In this document: positions 17,494-25,700 of the stretch, one piece after another | How positions within the stretch are numbered: the stretch's first letter is position 1 | How the letters are laid out: every line of letters begins with the position of its first letter | Assembly (NCBI GenBank): GCA_964572225.1 | Contig: CAZNFR010000039.1 | Coordinates: forward strand, 1 to 31,465 | Direction of reading: 5' to 3' | Source: CAZNFR01 sp964572225 | GTDB taxonomy: Bacteria; Bacteroidota; Bacteroidia; Bacteroidales; GCA-2748055 | DNA length: 31,465 bases | Program-made: the position numbers and the translations under genes | Notes under the pieces: model-generated | What the model saw: the letters and a program-made list of their open reading frames with translations, nothing else | Database searches by the model: none | What the model was told of the DNA's origin: nothing

Positions 17494-17523
17494 TTTGGTT
17501 TTGGACTTCATTTTGTAATTTCA
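17494..17523 (+). promoter_or_regulatory. Possible promoter for the alpha/beta hydrolase gene
   Basis: TTTG (17494–17497), 18 bases, then TAATTTCA (17516–17523), which has two mismatches to TAnnTTTG. It lies 25 bases before the ATG at 17549. Weak candidate. Confidence 0.25.
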
Positions 17524-17548
17524 CCCGCTTTAGAAAAAGAAAAGCTCT

Positions 17549-18355
17549 ATGAAGGAAACCTTATCCTATAAAAATATTTTGCTCGCTTACCAGGTTTCAG
17601 GAAACCGGAATAATCCGGCCGTTATGCTCCTGCATGGATACCTTGAAGCAGGACAGATCTGGAAGCCCCTGGTGAATCACCTGGAAAAGGATTTTTATGT
17701 AATTTGTCCGGATATACCGGGACACGGCGATTCGGGAGTGATCTCCGCTGTACACAGAATGGACGATATGGCCGAAGCCATGGCTGCATTACTCGATCAT
17801 CTCAAGATCAGAAAGGTACACCTCGTAGGGCATTCCATGGGTGGTTACGTAACCATGGCATTCAGAGAAGTCTACTATTCTTATCTCACCTCCTTCACCC
17901 TTTTTCATAGTACCTGCTTCGCGGATAATCAGGAAAAAGTGGATGCCCGAAACAGGGAGATCGACCTGTTGAAGAAAGGGAAAAAAGATTCCATCGTGAA
18001 TGTAAATATTCCCAAGGCTTTTGCAGACGATAACCTGAAAAGCTTTAGCTCAGAAGTGGAGTTGGCAAGGAGTATTGCTCTGGAAACCCAGGGCGAGGGT
18101 ATCATTTCACTCCTGAACGGCATGAAAGGAAGACCCGACCGCAGCGAATTGTTGAAAGATGACCTTGTACCCTTGCTATTGATTGCCGGACTGAAAGACA
18201 ATTATATTCCCTATGAGGCAATGAGCAAAATGAAGGACATGGGAAGTAATATTAAACTGGTTAATCTTGAAAACAGCGGACATATGGGATTTATCGAAGA
18301 AACAGAATGTTCCGCATCGGTTTTGAAAGATTTTTTCCTTCTCCCCGGAAAATGA
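17549..18355 (+). CDS. Alpha/beta hydrolase
   Basis: A 268-residue alpha/beta hydrolase fold enzyme. The oxyanion region LLHGYLEAGQIW (HG at 29–30), nucleophile elbow GHSMGG (Ser96), acid Asp217 (GLKDNYIP) and His245 (NSGHMGF) form a complete catalytic triad. The PDIPGHGDS strand is typical of the group that includes haloperoxidase-like and esterase/lyase enzymes. The lid region (about 125–200) is helical and does not reveal the substrate. No signal peptide, so probably cytoplasmic. The DUF6150 gene follows after 45 bp and may be co-transcribed. Confidence 0.88.
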   Translation: MKETLSYKNILLAYQVSGNRNNPAVMLLHGYLEAGQIWKPLVNHLEKDFYVICPDIPGHGDSGVISAVHRMDDMAEAMAALLDHLKIRKVHLVGHSMGGYVTMAFREVYYSYLTSFTLFHSTCFADNQEKVDARNREIDLLKKGKKDSIVNVNIPKAFADDNLKSFSSEVELARSIALETQGEGIISLLNGMKGRPDRSELLKDDLVPLLLIAGLKDNYIPYEAMSKMKDMGSNIKLVNLENSGHMGFIEETECSASVLKDFFLLPGK

Positions 18356-18400
18356 AAACTGCTTTTTCCGGCACAGAACTTGATCTTTTTTTCCTAAAAA

Positions 18401-18748
18401 ATGAAAACACAGTCGTCCAGGATCTTCTTTTTGCTGTTGGCAGGAATTCTGACCGCTCCCGGCCTTCTTGCACAAAAGATTTTTCCTGTGGAATATGAAA
18501 GTCAGGCCGATATAAAGGTATTCGTGGTGCAATATGAATCCCAGGCCGATCTGAAGGTATACAAAGTCAAATACGAGAGTCGGGCAAAAAAACCTGGATT
18601 ATGGTTCCACACCGATTATGTTAGTCAGGCCGATTATAAAATATTTTTCGTTAATTTCGAGAGCCAGGCCGACCTGAAGATCTTCTTTGTGGATTACGAA
18701 TCTCAGGCCGGCTGGCGGAATAAGCAAAAAAGTTTTCTCTTTTTCTAA
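18401..18748 (+). CDS. Secreted DUF6150-like repeat protein
   Basis: This 115-residue protein has a signal peptide (about 1–25, ending LLAQ) followed by six tandem units of about 13 residues with the consensus Y-E-S-Q-A-D-x-K-(V/I)-(F/Y)-x-V. The leading aromatics are at Tyr32, Tyr45, Tyr58, Tyr73, Phe86 and Tyr99 (spacings 13, 13, 15, 13, 13), and the last unit ends in SQAGW. This arrangement matches DUF6150 proteins of Bacteroidota, whose function is unknown to me. The regular alternation suggests a small beta structure with one strand per unit (inference). It converges on the Spy-like gene, 29 bp away. Confidence 0.75.
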   Translation: MKTQSSRIFFLLLAGILTAPGLLAQKIFPVEYESQADIKVFVVQYESQADLKVYKVKYESRAKKPGLWFHTDYVSQADYKIFFVNFESQADLKIFFVDYESQAGWRNKQKSFLFF

Positions 18749-18777
18749 AGATCGGGAAGCATCCCAAATCGTTCCGG

Positions 18778-19251
18778 TTATCCCCTTTTCCCTCCTGCAT
18801 GCGGAGGAAGAGGCCTTCCTTCGTTACCTCTTTGGTGTTTTCCAGGAGCCTGCATCAAAATCCGATAGTCAAAGATCACCTGCTGCTCTTCGGTCAACAG
18901 ATCCCTTATGCTCAGGCGCATTCTGGTCTTTTCCTTCATCATCTCAGCACGTATTGCAATCCTTTCTTCTATATTCCTGTCCAGGGCATTTAAATCCTTT
19001 TCATCAGAGATCAAAAGGTATTCATATTCTGAATGAAGGACTTTCAGTTTCGCCCTTTTCTCCAGGGAATACTCCATAAAACTCTTTCTTAGTTCATGGA
19101 TCTGGTCTCTTTGATCTTCCGTAAGATCCGGGATTCTGTCAGCTAATAAAGGGCTGTGTTCGCGCATGCCTTTTCCGGGTCCGGCAGGCTGGGCCATAGC
19201 TGCAAGGCCTGCCACAACCATAAGAGTAATGATTACGAATGATTTTTTCAT
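18778..19251 (-). CDS. Spy/CpxP-like periplasmic protein with two LTxxQ motifs
   Basis: The 157-residue product has a signal peptide (MKKSFVIITLMVVAGLAAMAQ) and a helical body with two LTxxQ motifs: LTEDQ at 43–47 and LTEEQ at 119–123. Paired LTxxQ motifs are the hallmark of the Spy/CpxP family of periplasmic chaperones and metal-stress proteins. The middle is a long charged helix pair, and the C-terminus is a basic, Gly/His/Pro-rich tail (KHQRGNEGRPLPPHAGGKRG). It lies 63 bp downstream of the S41 protease gene on the same strand, so the two could be one transcript; CpxP and Prc-like proteases both act in envelope quality control, but a joint role is only inference. Confidence 0.7.
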   Translation of the reverse strand: MKKSFVIITLMVVAGLAAMAQPAGPGKGMREHSPLLADRIPDLTEDQRDQIHELRKSFMEYSLEKRAKLKVLHSEYEYLLISDEKDLNALDRNIEERIAIRAEMMKEKTRMRLSIRDLLTEEQQVIFDYRILMQAPGKHQRGNEGRPLPPHAGGKRG

Positions 19252-19314
19252 TTTCTGTTTAATTAAAGGTTAACAATCTGTGCCTTTGACTTAAACAGAT
19301 GAGAATGGTTTAAT

Positions 19315-20961
19315 CTACTTTATGGAAATAATGTCCAGAGCCTTTTGAAGGGTATAATCCGTACGGTGAGCAATGGGATAAAACCCTTCATTATTCAAAA
19401 TATTTCTGGCAATGTAGGCTTTTATTTCAGTAGCAATAAGCTCACGAGAGATACCGATCTCCTGCCGGTTGGGTTCAAGCCCCTTGCTTTGGGCGAATTT
19501 CACAAATTCTTCGAAATAGCCCGATTTCTCCAGGTATTTTTCCAGATCCGAAATGCTACTGTACTGGGAAAGTTGCTCCCTCTTGCGATCAGTGTAATCA
19601 AATGCAAACCGGTACATAAGTCCCAGATTCCTGGATTTGCGGAAGTAATCGGTCATATCTGAAGTATCTACCGGTATAAAAATATCGGGCATGATCCCTC
19701 CACCTCCATAAACCACCTTGCCTCCGGGGGTAATAAACTTAAGCGAATCGGCAAACTTAATGCTGTCGGGATTAATAAGCTCCCCATTCATAAATCTTTC
19801 TTCCAGGTCGTGGTAGTAATCCTCTCTTCCGTTTTCATAGGGTTTCTGAATACTCCTCCCGGTTGGAGTGTAGTACCGGGCAATGGTGAGCCTCAGCGCC
19901 GATCCGTCACGGAATTCGATCTGTTCCTGTACCAGTCCTTTTCCAAATGATCTTCTCCCAATAATGGTACCCCGGTCATTATCCTGTATTGCGCCGGCCA
20001 GGATCTCACTGGCGGAAGCAGAATATTCATCAATCAGGATAATTAATTCATCTTCCTTGCATACTCCTTTGGCAGTGGAATAAACGTCGTAACGCGGACG
20101 GGCTTTTCCCTGGGTGTATACGATCAGTTTGTTTTCATCCAAAAACTGATCAGCTATGTTGGTTGCCGCATCCATAACTCCACCGCCGTTTCTTCTCAGA
20201 TCCAGAATGAGCCTTTTCATCCCCTGATCATGCAGTTTGGTAATGCCCTCCAGAAATTCCCGATAGGTGGTCTGGGCAAAATTGGATATTTTCAGATACC
20301 CGATATCGTCCTGCATCATATAGGCCACATCCACAGAGTAAAGGGGAATATCGTCGCGGATGATCTCAAAATCCAGAAGATCCTTTTCCCCTTTTCGAAG
20401 AATGGAAACACGAACGGTAGAACCTTTAGGCCCTTTCAGCAATCCGATCACGTCTCGGGTGGGCATCTTTACCCCGGCAATCAGGGAATCATCCACCAGG
20501 ATGATCCGGTCTCCGGCCATTACACCGACGGTTTCGGACGGGCCATTGGGGATGGTATTCACCACGGCTACCGTATCTTCATTCATATTGAATTCAATCC
20601 CTATCCCGCTGAAATTTCCCATCAAAGGTTCGTTAAAACGCTGCAGATCCTCGGCGGGAATATATACCGAATGGGGATCCAATTGGGAAATGATCTCAGG
20701 AATGGCCGACTCGGTAATTTCACCAATATCTACCGAATCCACATATTCATTATCAATATACGAAAGAATGGAGGAGATTTTATTAGTCCTGGGGATCAAT
20801 GAAAAACTTAACTCACGCTCACCGGCATTCCGGTCGTTGGTAAAAAATGTATTAATTTTTTTTCCGGTATTGTAAAAACGGTTCCCATACCAGTTCCCAA
20901 TCAGGATCCCTGATACCAGGATCAACGAAAAAACAAGGGGAAGTAAATATCTCCTTCTCAT
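19315..20961 (-). CDS. ctpA: S41 family C-terminal processing peptidase
   Basis: Tail-specific proteases cleave C-terminal regions of exported proteins. The 548-residue protein has an N-terminal membrane anchor (about 5–22), a short helical region, a PDZ domain (about 110–200, with NFSGIGIEF and VMAGDRIILVDD), and the S41 protease core. The Ser/Lys dyad is visible: Ser316 in DEYSASASEILAG and Lys341 in RRSFGKGLVQ, with Gln345; the 25-residue spacing equals that in CtpB of Bacillus. A C-terminal extension of about 150 residues follows. The start lies 8 bp downstream of the deaminase stop, implying an operon. Confidence 0.94.
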   Translation of the reverse strand: MRRRYLLPLVFSLILVSGILIGNWYGNRFYNTGKKINTFFTNDRNAGERELSFSLIPRTNKISSILSYIDNEYVDSVDIGEITESAIPEIISQLDPHSVYIPAEDLQRFNEPLMGNFSGIGIEFNMNEDTVAVVNTIPNGPSETVGVMAGDRIILVDDSLIAGVKMPTRDVIGLLKGPKGSTVRVSILRKGEKDLLDFEIIRDDIPLYSVDVAYMMQDDIGYLKISNFAQTTYREFLEGITKLHDQGMKRLILDLRRNGGGVMDAATNIADQFLDENKLIVYTQGKARPRYDVYSTAKGVCKEDELIILIDEYSASASEILAGAIQDNDRGTIIGRRSFGKGLVQEQIEFRDGSALRLTIARYYTPTGRSIQKPYENGREDYYHDLEERFMNGELINPDSIKFADSLKFITPGGKVVYGGGGIMPDIFIPVDTSDMTDYFRKSRNLGLMYRFAFDYTDRKREQLSQYSSISDLEKYLEKSGYFEEFVKFAQSKGLEPNRQEIGISRELIATEIKAYIARNILNNEGFYPIAHRTDYTLQKALDIISIK

Positions 20962-20969
20962 GATAAATC

Positions 20970-21401
20970 TCAGTCTATTTTTATGTGTAAAATCTCGATA
21001 CCTGCTCTCTTCAACAAATCTAACCCTTCATTTTTGGAATAAAGTTCGGAAAAAACCACTCTTTTCAATCCTGCCTGAATGATAAGTTTTGAACACTCCA
21101 TACAGGGTGAGGTAGTTATATATAACGTGGCACCTTCACTTGAATTGTTCGATTTGGCAACTTTTGTTATCGCATTGGCCTCCGCATGTAAAACATAGGG
21201 TTTGGTAATATAGTTCTCATCTTCGCAAATATTCTCGAACCCGGCAGGGGTTCCGTTATAGCCGTCCGATATGATCATCCTCTCTTTTACAATGAGCGCA
21301 CCCACTTTGCGCCGCTTGCAATAAGAATTCTCTGCCCATATCCGGGCCATTCTCAGGTAACGCTCATCAATGGCAAGTTGTTTTTCTAAATCAGTTGACA
21401 T
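20970..21401 (-). CDS. Deoxycytidylate (dCMP) deaminase family protein
   Basis: These zinc enzymes deaminate dCMP to dUMP for dTTP synthesis. The 143-residue protein has the zinc and proton-transfer motif HAEANAI (His72, Glu74) and PCMEC (Cys100, Cys103), preceded by GALIVKERMIISDGYNGTPAGF, a typical dCMP deaminase/ComEB region. Length and architecture favour dCMP deaminase over tRNA adenosine deaminase or cytidine deaminase. It is the first gene of a - strand run with ctpA. A -7 element lies 21 bases upstream, right at the edge of the GGGGAT repeat arm. Confidence 0.9.
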   Translation of the reverse strand: MSTDLEKQLAIDERYLRMARIWAENSYCKRRKVGALIVKERMIISDGYNGTPAGFENICEDENYITKPYVLHAEANAITKVAKSNNSSEGATLYITTSPCMECSKLIIQAGLKRVVFSELYSKNEGLDLLKRAGIEILHIKID

Positions 21402-21421
21402 GCTGAAGGGGTTTGATCGGA

Positions 21422-21429
21422 CAAAGATA
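21422..21429 (-). promoter_or_regulatory. -7 element before the dCMP deaminase gene
   Basis: Read on the - strand this is TATCTTTG, an exact TAnnTTTG match, 21–28 bases before the ATG at 21401. The -33 position would fall around 21449, inside the GGGGAT-rich repeat, and no TTTG is present there. Confidence 0.45.
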
Positions 21430-21448
21430 GGAAAGATTTGGGAAGATT

Positions 21449-21788
21449 GGGGATGGGAAGAATGGGGATGTAGGGATTTGGGGATACGGGGATACGGGGA
21501 TGAAGAATTTCTTTTTAATAATGATTAAACGGCTACGGGATTATATTATTTAATGGGTGTATATAATTTAAAATTAGTATATTACGGATAATTAATAACG
21601 GCATTAATAACGGCATTAATGCCGTTACTAATTTTGGTTAAAGCACAATAAATTAATTGTATACAGCCATAAAAACAACAAAATTGCGTAATCTTTTATT
21701 ATTGATTTGAAACTGGTCTATTGATCCCCAAATCCCTACATCCCCGTATCCCCAAATCCCTACATCCCCATTCTTCCCTCCATCCCCC
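21449..21788. repeat. Element bounded by a perfect 39-bp inverted repeat of GGGGAT-type units
   Basis: The arm at 21455–21493 is the exact reverse complement of 21740–21778; with a 3-base gap the match extends to about 21449 and 21788. Arms are made of short G-rich units (GGGGATAC, GGGATTT, GGGGATGTA). The left arm carries an extra GGGGATAC unit, and the right has a 20-bp direct repeat (21726–21745 and 21750–21769, period 24). The 246 bp between arms are AT-rich, hold no credible gene and contain a 20-bp palindrome. This covers the whole 358-bp gene-free stretch at 21402–21759. It could be a MITE-like or REP-like element, or a repeat expansion; I saw no target-site duplication and no transposase. 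Confidence 0.75.
21596..21627. repeat. 20-bp palindrome with direct repeat inside the inverted-repeat element
   Basis: TAACGGCATTAATGCCGTTA at 21608–21627 equals its own reverse complement. The half AATAACGGCATT also occurs immediately before, so two direct copies run into the palindrome. It sits near the centre of the space between the two 39-bp arms and could form a cruciform or be a dimeric protein-binding site. Confidence 0.7.
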
Positions 21789-24408
21789 TATGATGCCCAC
21801 TAACCCTCATCTCCACCTTATGACATACCTGGCAGTTGTTTTGAGTACCAATGGTGCCGGCAATACCCATGTACTGAAGGGACTGGATATTATCCCGGTC
21901 TTTTCCGTATTTGTTGATGGTAGGGTAAATGGCATGGGGTGAGCCATGGCAGGCAGCGCACATCATTCCCTGATTATCGTTCCGGTTGCGGTATAAGGCG
22001 GTAAATCCCGGAGCCCAGTTGTTGAAACTGGGAGCCATGGCCGACTGTCCGCGGATATCAAAATTACCGTGACAGTTCCGGCAATCGGGTTCCATAAGCC
22101 AGGGAATCCGTGCATTCACGGAAGCCAGGTCGGGCACGCTTCTTCCTTCAAGATTCGCAAGCGACCTAAAGGCCGAGGTTTTATTATATCCGGTTTCATG
22201 CTTCAAAAGGGCTCTTCCATGATCTTCCATGGTGCCATGACAGTGGATGCAGGTAAGGTTTTTCGAATCGTGTCTGCCACGAGAACAGGAAGTATTTCCT
22301 GTTTTTCTTCCCGGGTGGCACAAGATACAAGCTTCATGATCCAGGCCGGCCAGGTAATTGGCATGAAAACCGTGCATAGCGGCAGAGAAATTAACTATCT
22401 CGGGTTTTCCGGGTGCACCTACAGCCGGATCGGCATGGCAGGACTGGCATAGGGCAGGATTCCCTTCCACAGCCTCCTGATAAAGGTTGGTGCCCGAACG
22501 CCGGTCATGTACCTTGAGAATGTTGATGGCGGTCTCGTCTGCCACACCTGAATAATCGTTTACCCTCCATCCTCCTCCATGACAGTTCCGGCATCCCATT
22601 TCGGTCGAAGTGGGAGCTACCACGCGTGTCAGTGCTAGGATCTTACCGGTTGACTCGTCGATAGCTTTTACCGTGAAGAGGGGATATGGATTAAAACTTC
22701 CATCGTCGCGGTAAGGCACTACAGGGATAAATTCCGCTACATAGGCACCCGCTGCTTCATTCACATGAAAGGAGCCATCTACCTTAAGACCGGTAAGTCC
22801 AACCCCTTCCTCCAACTCGGTTCCGAAAATCTGGGGTGCGTATTCCCAAAACGGGACATGATTTTCTGGTTTCTTATAACCCTCTTCAACCTCATATTCC
22901 AGTCTTACACCCGAGGTTACCACTTCGGGCCTGGGACCCCGCTTTACCAGTTGGGCCCATAGGGTATTGGCTGGGGGAAGAAAAACAAAATACTTGTCGT
23001 TATCGGATATGCAATGCATGCCCAGATCATTCCAGGCAAGCAAGACATAATCATCCTCGCCTGGATTGAATCCGGGGACTTCCACAGGTTCTTCCTTCAC
23101 TATGGCAGGCTTTTCCATGGTGATATCCTTCACATGTAAAACCTGGAAAAGGTATGCCGCTACGGCTCTCTTTTCCGTTTCAGTTCCCATGAATGGTGGC
23201 ATATAGGTGTTGATCTTTCCCTGACCGGTTAGCTGTGCTTCAATTCCCCTCAGGGTTAGATGAGCCGAAAGGTCCCTGATCCCGCTGCCGTTTTCCCGTG
23301 TATGGCAGCTAAGGCATTGAAGGCGGAAGATCTCCTCACCGGCAAAAAGGATATTTTCGTCGGTGACCTGCCTGACCTGTGTGAATTTCGCGTGATAAAG
23401 AAAACCATCACGGCGTAGATCCTTGATATCCGACTTATATACCGAATTGGAGTACATGTATTCGCCGAGGACATAAGGTTTACGTCCAATTTCACGCATG
23501 TATTCAAATCCGCCCATCCATCCCAGTCCGGTAAGGATAAGCAAAAAAGCAGCCACCTTGTGAAATCCTGAGGGCAGTCGCAAAAGAAAAAGAATCCCGA
23601 TCAGGAATAACAACAGGGATGAAATAATTAAAATGTTCATCCATCGCAGGGATTGATTGTTGTATTGGAGAATATTCTCGAGGTAGCCATCCGGAATCAC
23701 AGAGGCATACCAGAATCCACTTACCAGAATAATCAGGAATGGCAGGAAAAGCCATTGTATATTATAGCGGAAAATCCGGGACTTAAACTCCTTGTTTTTA
23801 TGAAAGACGGCGGTAACCATGCCGAAGAGTCCGGCCATAAACAATGCTATTCCCGTACGAAAGGTAAGAGCCGGCCAGAAGGAAGGATTAAAAAATCCAT
23901 GCCAGAAATTTTGGGTCTCCAACCATTTGCCCGGGGTAAGCATGTATCCAAGGATGCCGTTGATAATGAAGAGACTGAGCCAGGCAAATATAAAATACAA
24001 CCATCCTATACGGATATGGTTTTGGGCACTCATCTTATCGAAACGATAATGGTAGATGAGTAAAGCCACAATTTCACCGATAAAAAATACCCACTCGGTA
24101 GCCCATCCGAAAACAAAATTATGGATCAGGGAGGAAGTAGCGGCCGGAGAGACCAGTCCGATGATAAACCAGATCCCCACTCCACTGAGTCCGCCGAAAA
24201 CCATGGTCAGCAACAAAAAAAACCGGGTATGCGAACGAACATAGGACAGAAGGGTCTGATCGTTATTTTTGCGCGCCCTCATCTCAGTAATTACCAGATA
24301 TAATCCACCTCCCACGGCGAAATGAGCAATGAGGACATGGGCAATGGCGATAAGGGCGATGAGGGTACCACCGCTTACAGATTGGAGTTCCCAGAGTGGA
24401 TAGTTCAT
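21760..24408 (-). CDS. Cytochrome bd-like membrane domain fused to an eight-haem c-type cytochrome
   Basis: The 882-residue protein has three parts. Residues 1–305 are a membrane domain of about eight helices that resembles CydA-type subunits: His24/His29 in the first helix, and a GLSGVGIWFI...ATEWVFFIGE stretch with Glu105 and Glu112 in the position of the CydA acidic residues. Residues 350–430 form a monohaem cytochrome c domain (C365–H369, with MPPF as likely Met ligand). Residues 450–600 are beta-rich and begin LLAWNDLGMHC, a block I recall from other multihaem cytochromes. Seven more CxxCH sites follow at 606, 654, 694, 720, 776, 817 and 859. Likely a membrane complex passing electrons between quinol or periplasmic carriers and an acceptor; the acceptor is unknown. 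It overlaps the partner gene by 4 bp, and its last five codons and stop lie in the inverted-repeat arm. Confidence 0.8.
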   Translation of the reverse strand: MNYPLWELQSVSGGTLIALIAIAHVLIAHFAVGGGLYLVITEMRARKNNDQTLLSYVRSHTRFFLLLTMVFGGLSGVGIWFIIGLVSPAATSSLIHNFVFGWATEWVFFIGEIVALLIYHYRFDKMSAQNHIRIGWLYFIFAWLSLFIINGILGYMLTPGKWLETQNFWHGFFNPSFWPALTFRTGIALFMAGLFGMVTAVFHKNKEFKSRIFRYNIQWLFLPFLIILVSGFWYASVIPDGYLENILQYNNQSLRWMNILIISSLLLFLIGILFLLRLPSGFHKVAAFLLILTGLGWMGGFEYMREIGRKPYVLGEYMYSNSVYKSDIKDLRRDGFLYHAKFTQVRQVTDENILFAGEEIFRLQCLSCHTRENGSGIRDLSAHLTLRGIEAQLTGQGKINTYMPPFMGTETEKRAVAAYLFQVLHVKDITMEKPAIVKEEPVEVPGFNPGEDDYVLLAWNDLGMHCISDNDKYFVFLPPANTLWAQLVKRGPRPEVVTSGVRLEYEVEEGYKKPENHVPFWEYAPQIFGTELEEGVGLTGLKVDGSFHVNEAAGAYVAEFIPVVPYRDDGSFNPYPLFTVKAIDESTGKILALTRVVAPTSTEMGCRNCHGGGWRVNDYSGVADETAINILKVHDRRSGTNLYQEAVEGNPALCQSCHADPAVGAPGKPEIVNFSAAMHGFHANYLAGLDHEACILCHPGRKTGNTSCSRGRHDSKNLTCIHCHGTMEDHGRALLKHETGYNKTSAFRSLANLEGRSVPDLASVNARIPWLMEPDCRNCHGNFDIRGQSAMAPSFNNWAPGFTALYRNRNDNQGMMCAACHGSPHAIYPTINKYGKDRDNIQSLQYMGIAGTIGTQNNCQVCHKVEMRVSGHHRGMEGRMGM

Positions 24409-25460
24409 GACAGCTCGGTTTTAGGTTTGACTAGAATGAGACGGATCATATAATAAAGAGCGGCAATTCCGATGAGAAATACTCCAAGGAATAGAATCAG
24501 GGAGGAAGGTTGACTCAGATTCTTTAGATCGGCCGGACTGAAAACCGGTTCGATGTAGGCTCTGCGCACAAAATCGCGGATCAGGATCATAAGGGAAAGA
24601 ACCGTAAGGAGAGCAATAAGGGAGGGTATGAATTTCTGTCGGATAGCCAGGGTGATCATCAAAAAAGCAATCAAAATAGCAAAGCCCAGGATGAAGGTCC
24701 ATAACAAATTCCCACCCAGGAACAGTTTGCCGATATGCTTTGGAAGAGTAATCCAGAAAATAATACCGATAACAACCTGAATCATGGTTGCAAAAGCGAA
24801 AATGCGCAGTCCGGATTGGATACCCTTTTGCCGGAGTTCATTATTATCTTTTTTCCCGAAGTAGTTCCATGCCGCCCTTCCCAATCCGGCCACTGCGATC
24901 GATCCGGCAAGAATGTGCAGGTAACGGGGAATAAGGGTAGGTTCACCAAGATTCAGGCGAAATCCTGACCTGTCCTCAAAAAACATATCGAACCGACCGG
25001 GTGTCATGCTCAGGGTGAGATTATTCACATATACAAAAGCTACATAGAGAAGGATCAGGCTCGAGGTGATCAGGCTGGCCCGGGCCAGGACAGGGTTTTT
25101 ATCCTTCTTGCTGAGATATAGGTAGGCACCGTAATATGCCAGGATCAAAACCGGGATTACCAGGATCCAGGGAATGGCAATCAATATGGAGCTGGTGTAG
25201 AATAAATGACCATAGAGAACCTGCACAAACAGCAGGGGGGGAACCCCGAAATTGACAGTGAGCGCGATCAGGGTTGGGATGCTTCCGGCCTCAGATTTAG
25301 CGGTTTTCTTTCGCAGGTTATCCCAGAGGGTCAGCAGACTGCCGCCCAGAATCAGGTTCATAAGGATTACATGAAGAAAGAAGGTGACCAAAAGAAGGAT
25401 ATGAAACCAGAGCCAGTGGACAGGAATATTATCCGGTGCGGGAATGAAGGTCGGATCCAT
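24405..25460 (-). CDS. Integral membrane partner subunit of the bd-like multihaem cytochrome
   Basis: The 351-residue protein has about nine to ten predicted membrane helices and no haem c motif. It starts MDPTFIPAPDNIPVHWLWFHILLL, with histidines (His15, His20, His30) in the first helix, as in CydA-like subunits whose first-helix His binds haem. PRYLHILAGSIAVAGLGRAAW and FWITLPKHIGKLFLGG place further histidines in helices. It directly precedes the fusion gene with an ATGA overlap, so the two are translated together and probably form one complex. It may be a second bd-superfamily-like subunit; it is too diverged for me to name. No recognisable cytochrome maturation genes lie nearby. Confidence 0.7.
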   Translation of the reverse strand: MDPTFIPAPDNIPVHWLWFHILLLVTFFLHVILMNLILGGSLLTLWDNLRKKTAKSEAGSIPTLIALTVNFGVPPLLFVQVLYGHLFYTSSILIAIPWILVIPVLILAYYGAYLYLSKKDKNPVLARASLITSSLILLYVAFVYVNNLTLSMTPGRFDMFFEDRSGFRLNLGEPTLIPRYLHILAGSIAVAGLGRAAWNYFGKKDNNELRQKGIQSGLRIFAFATMIQVVIGIIFWITLPKHIGKLFLGGNLLWTFILGFAILIAFLMITLAIRQKFIPSLIALLTVLSLMILIRDFVRRAYIEPVFSPADLKNLSQPSSLILFLGVFLIGIAALYYMIRLILVKPKTELS

Positions 25461-25537
25461 AATAAGGTAGTTTTAGGTAGTAGATAAATTTATAAAATCG
25501 GAATAAGGAATCAAATATTTTGACCCTTAATCACACA

Positions 25538-25561
25538 GTTTGGGCCTTTTTTTCCCCAAAC
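25538..25561. other. 7-bp hairpin between divergent genes
   Basis: GTTTGGG (25538–25544) and CCCAAAC (25555–25561) pair around a 10-base T-rich loop in the 240-bp gap between the redox operon (-) and the BaeRF gene (+). Possibly an operator or leader structure, or chance. No exact TAnnTTTG element was found for either gene here; AATATTTG on the - strand around 25520 has one mismatch. Confidence 0.25.
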
Positions 25562-25700
25562 ATATTTGCAAACCCGGAATGCATACCTCTGCTTATCATC
25601 GACAGGAATTGCTGATCACCTTAAATAACAATGGAAATTAAAAGGATTTGGCATAGTATTTCAGGCATTTGAAAGTAAATGACTCCAAAAAGATTAGATT

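Noticed and set aside
21721..21942. Short + strand frame with Pro/Ser/His-rich start
   Set aside because: It is created by the C-rich repeat arm and the reverse of the cytochrome gene; low complexity and no family likeness.
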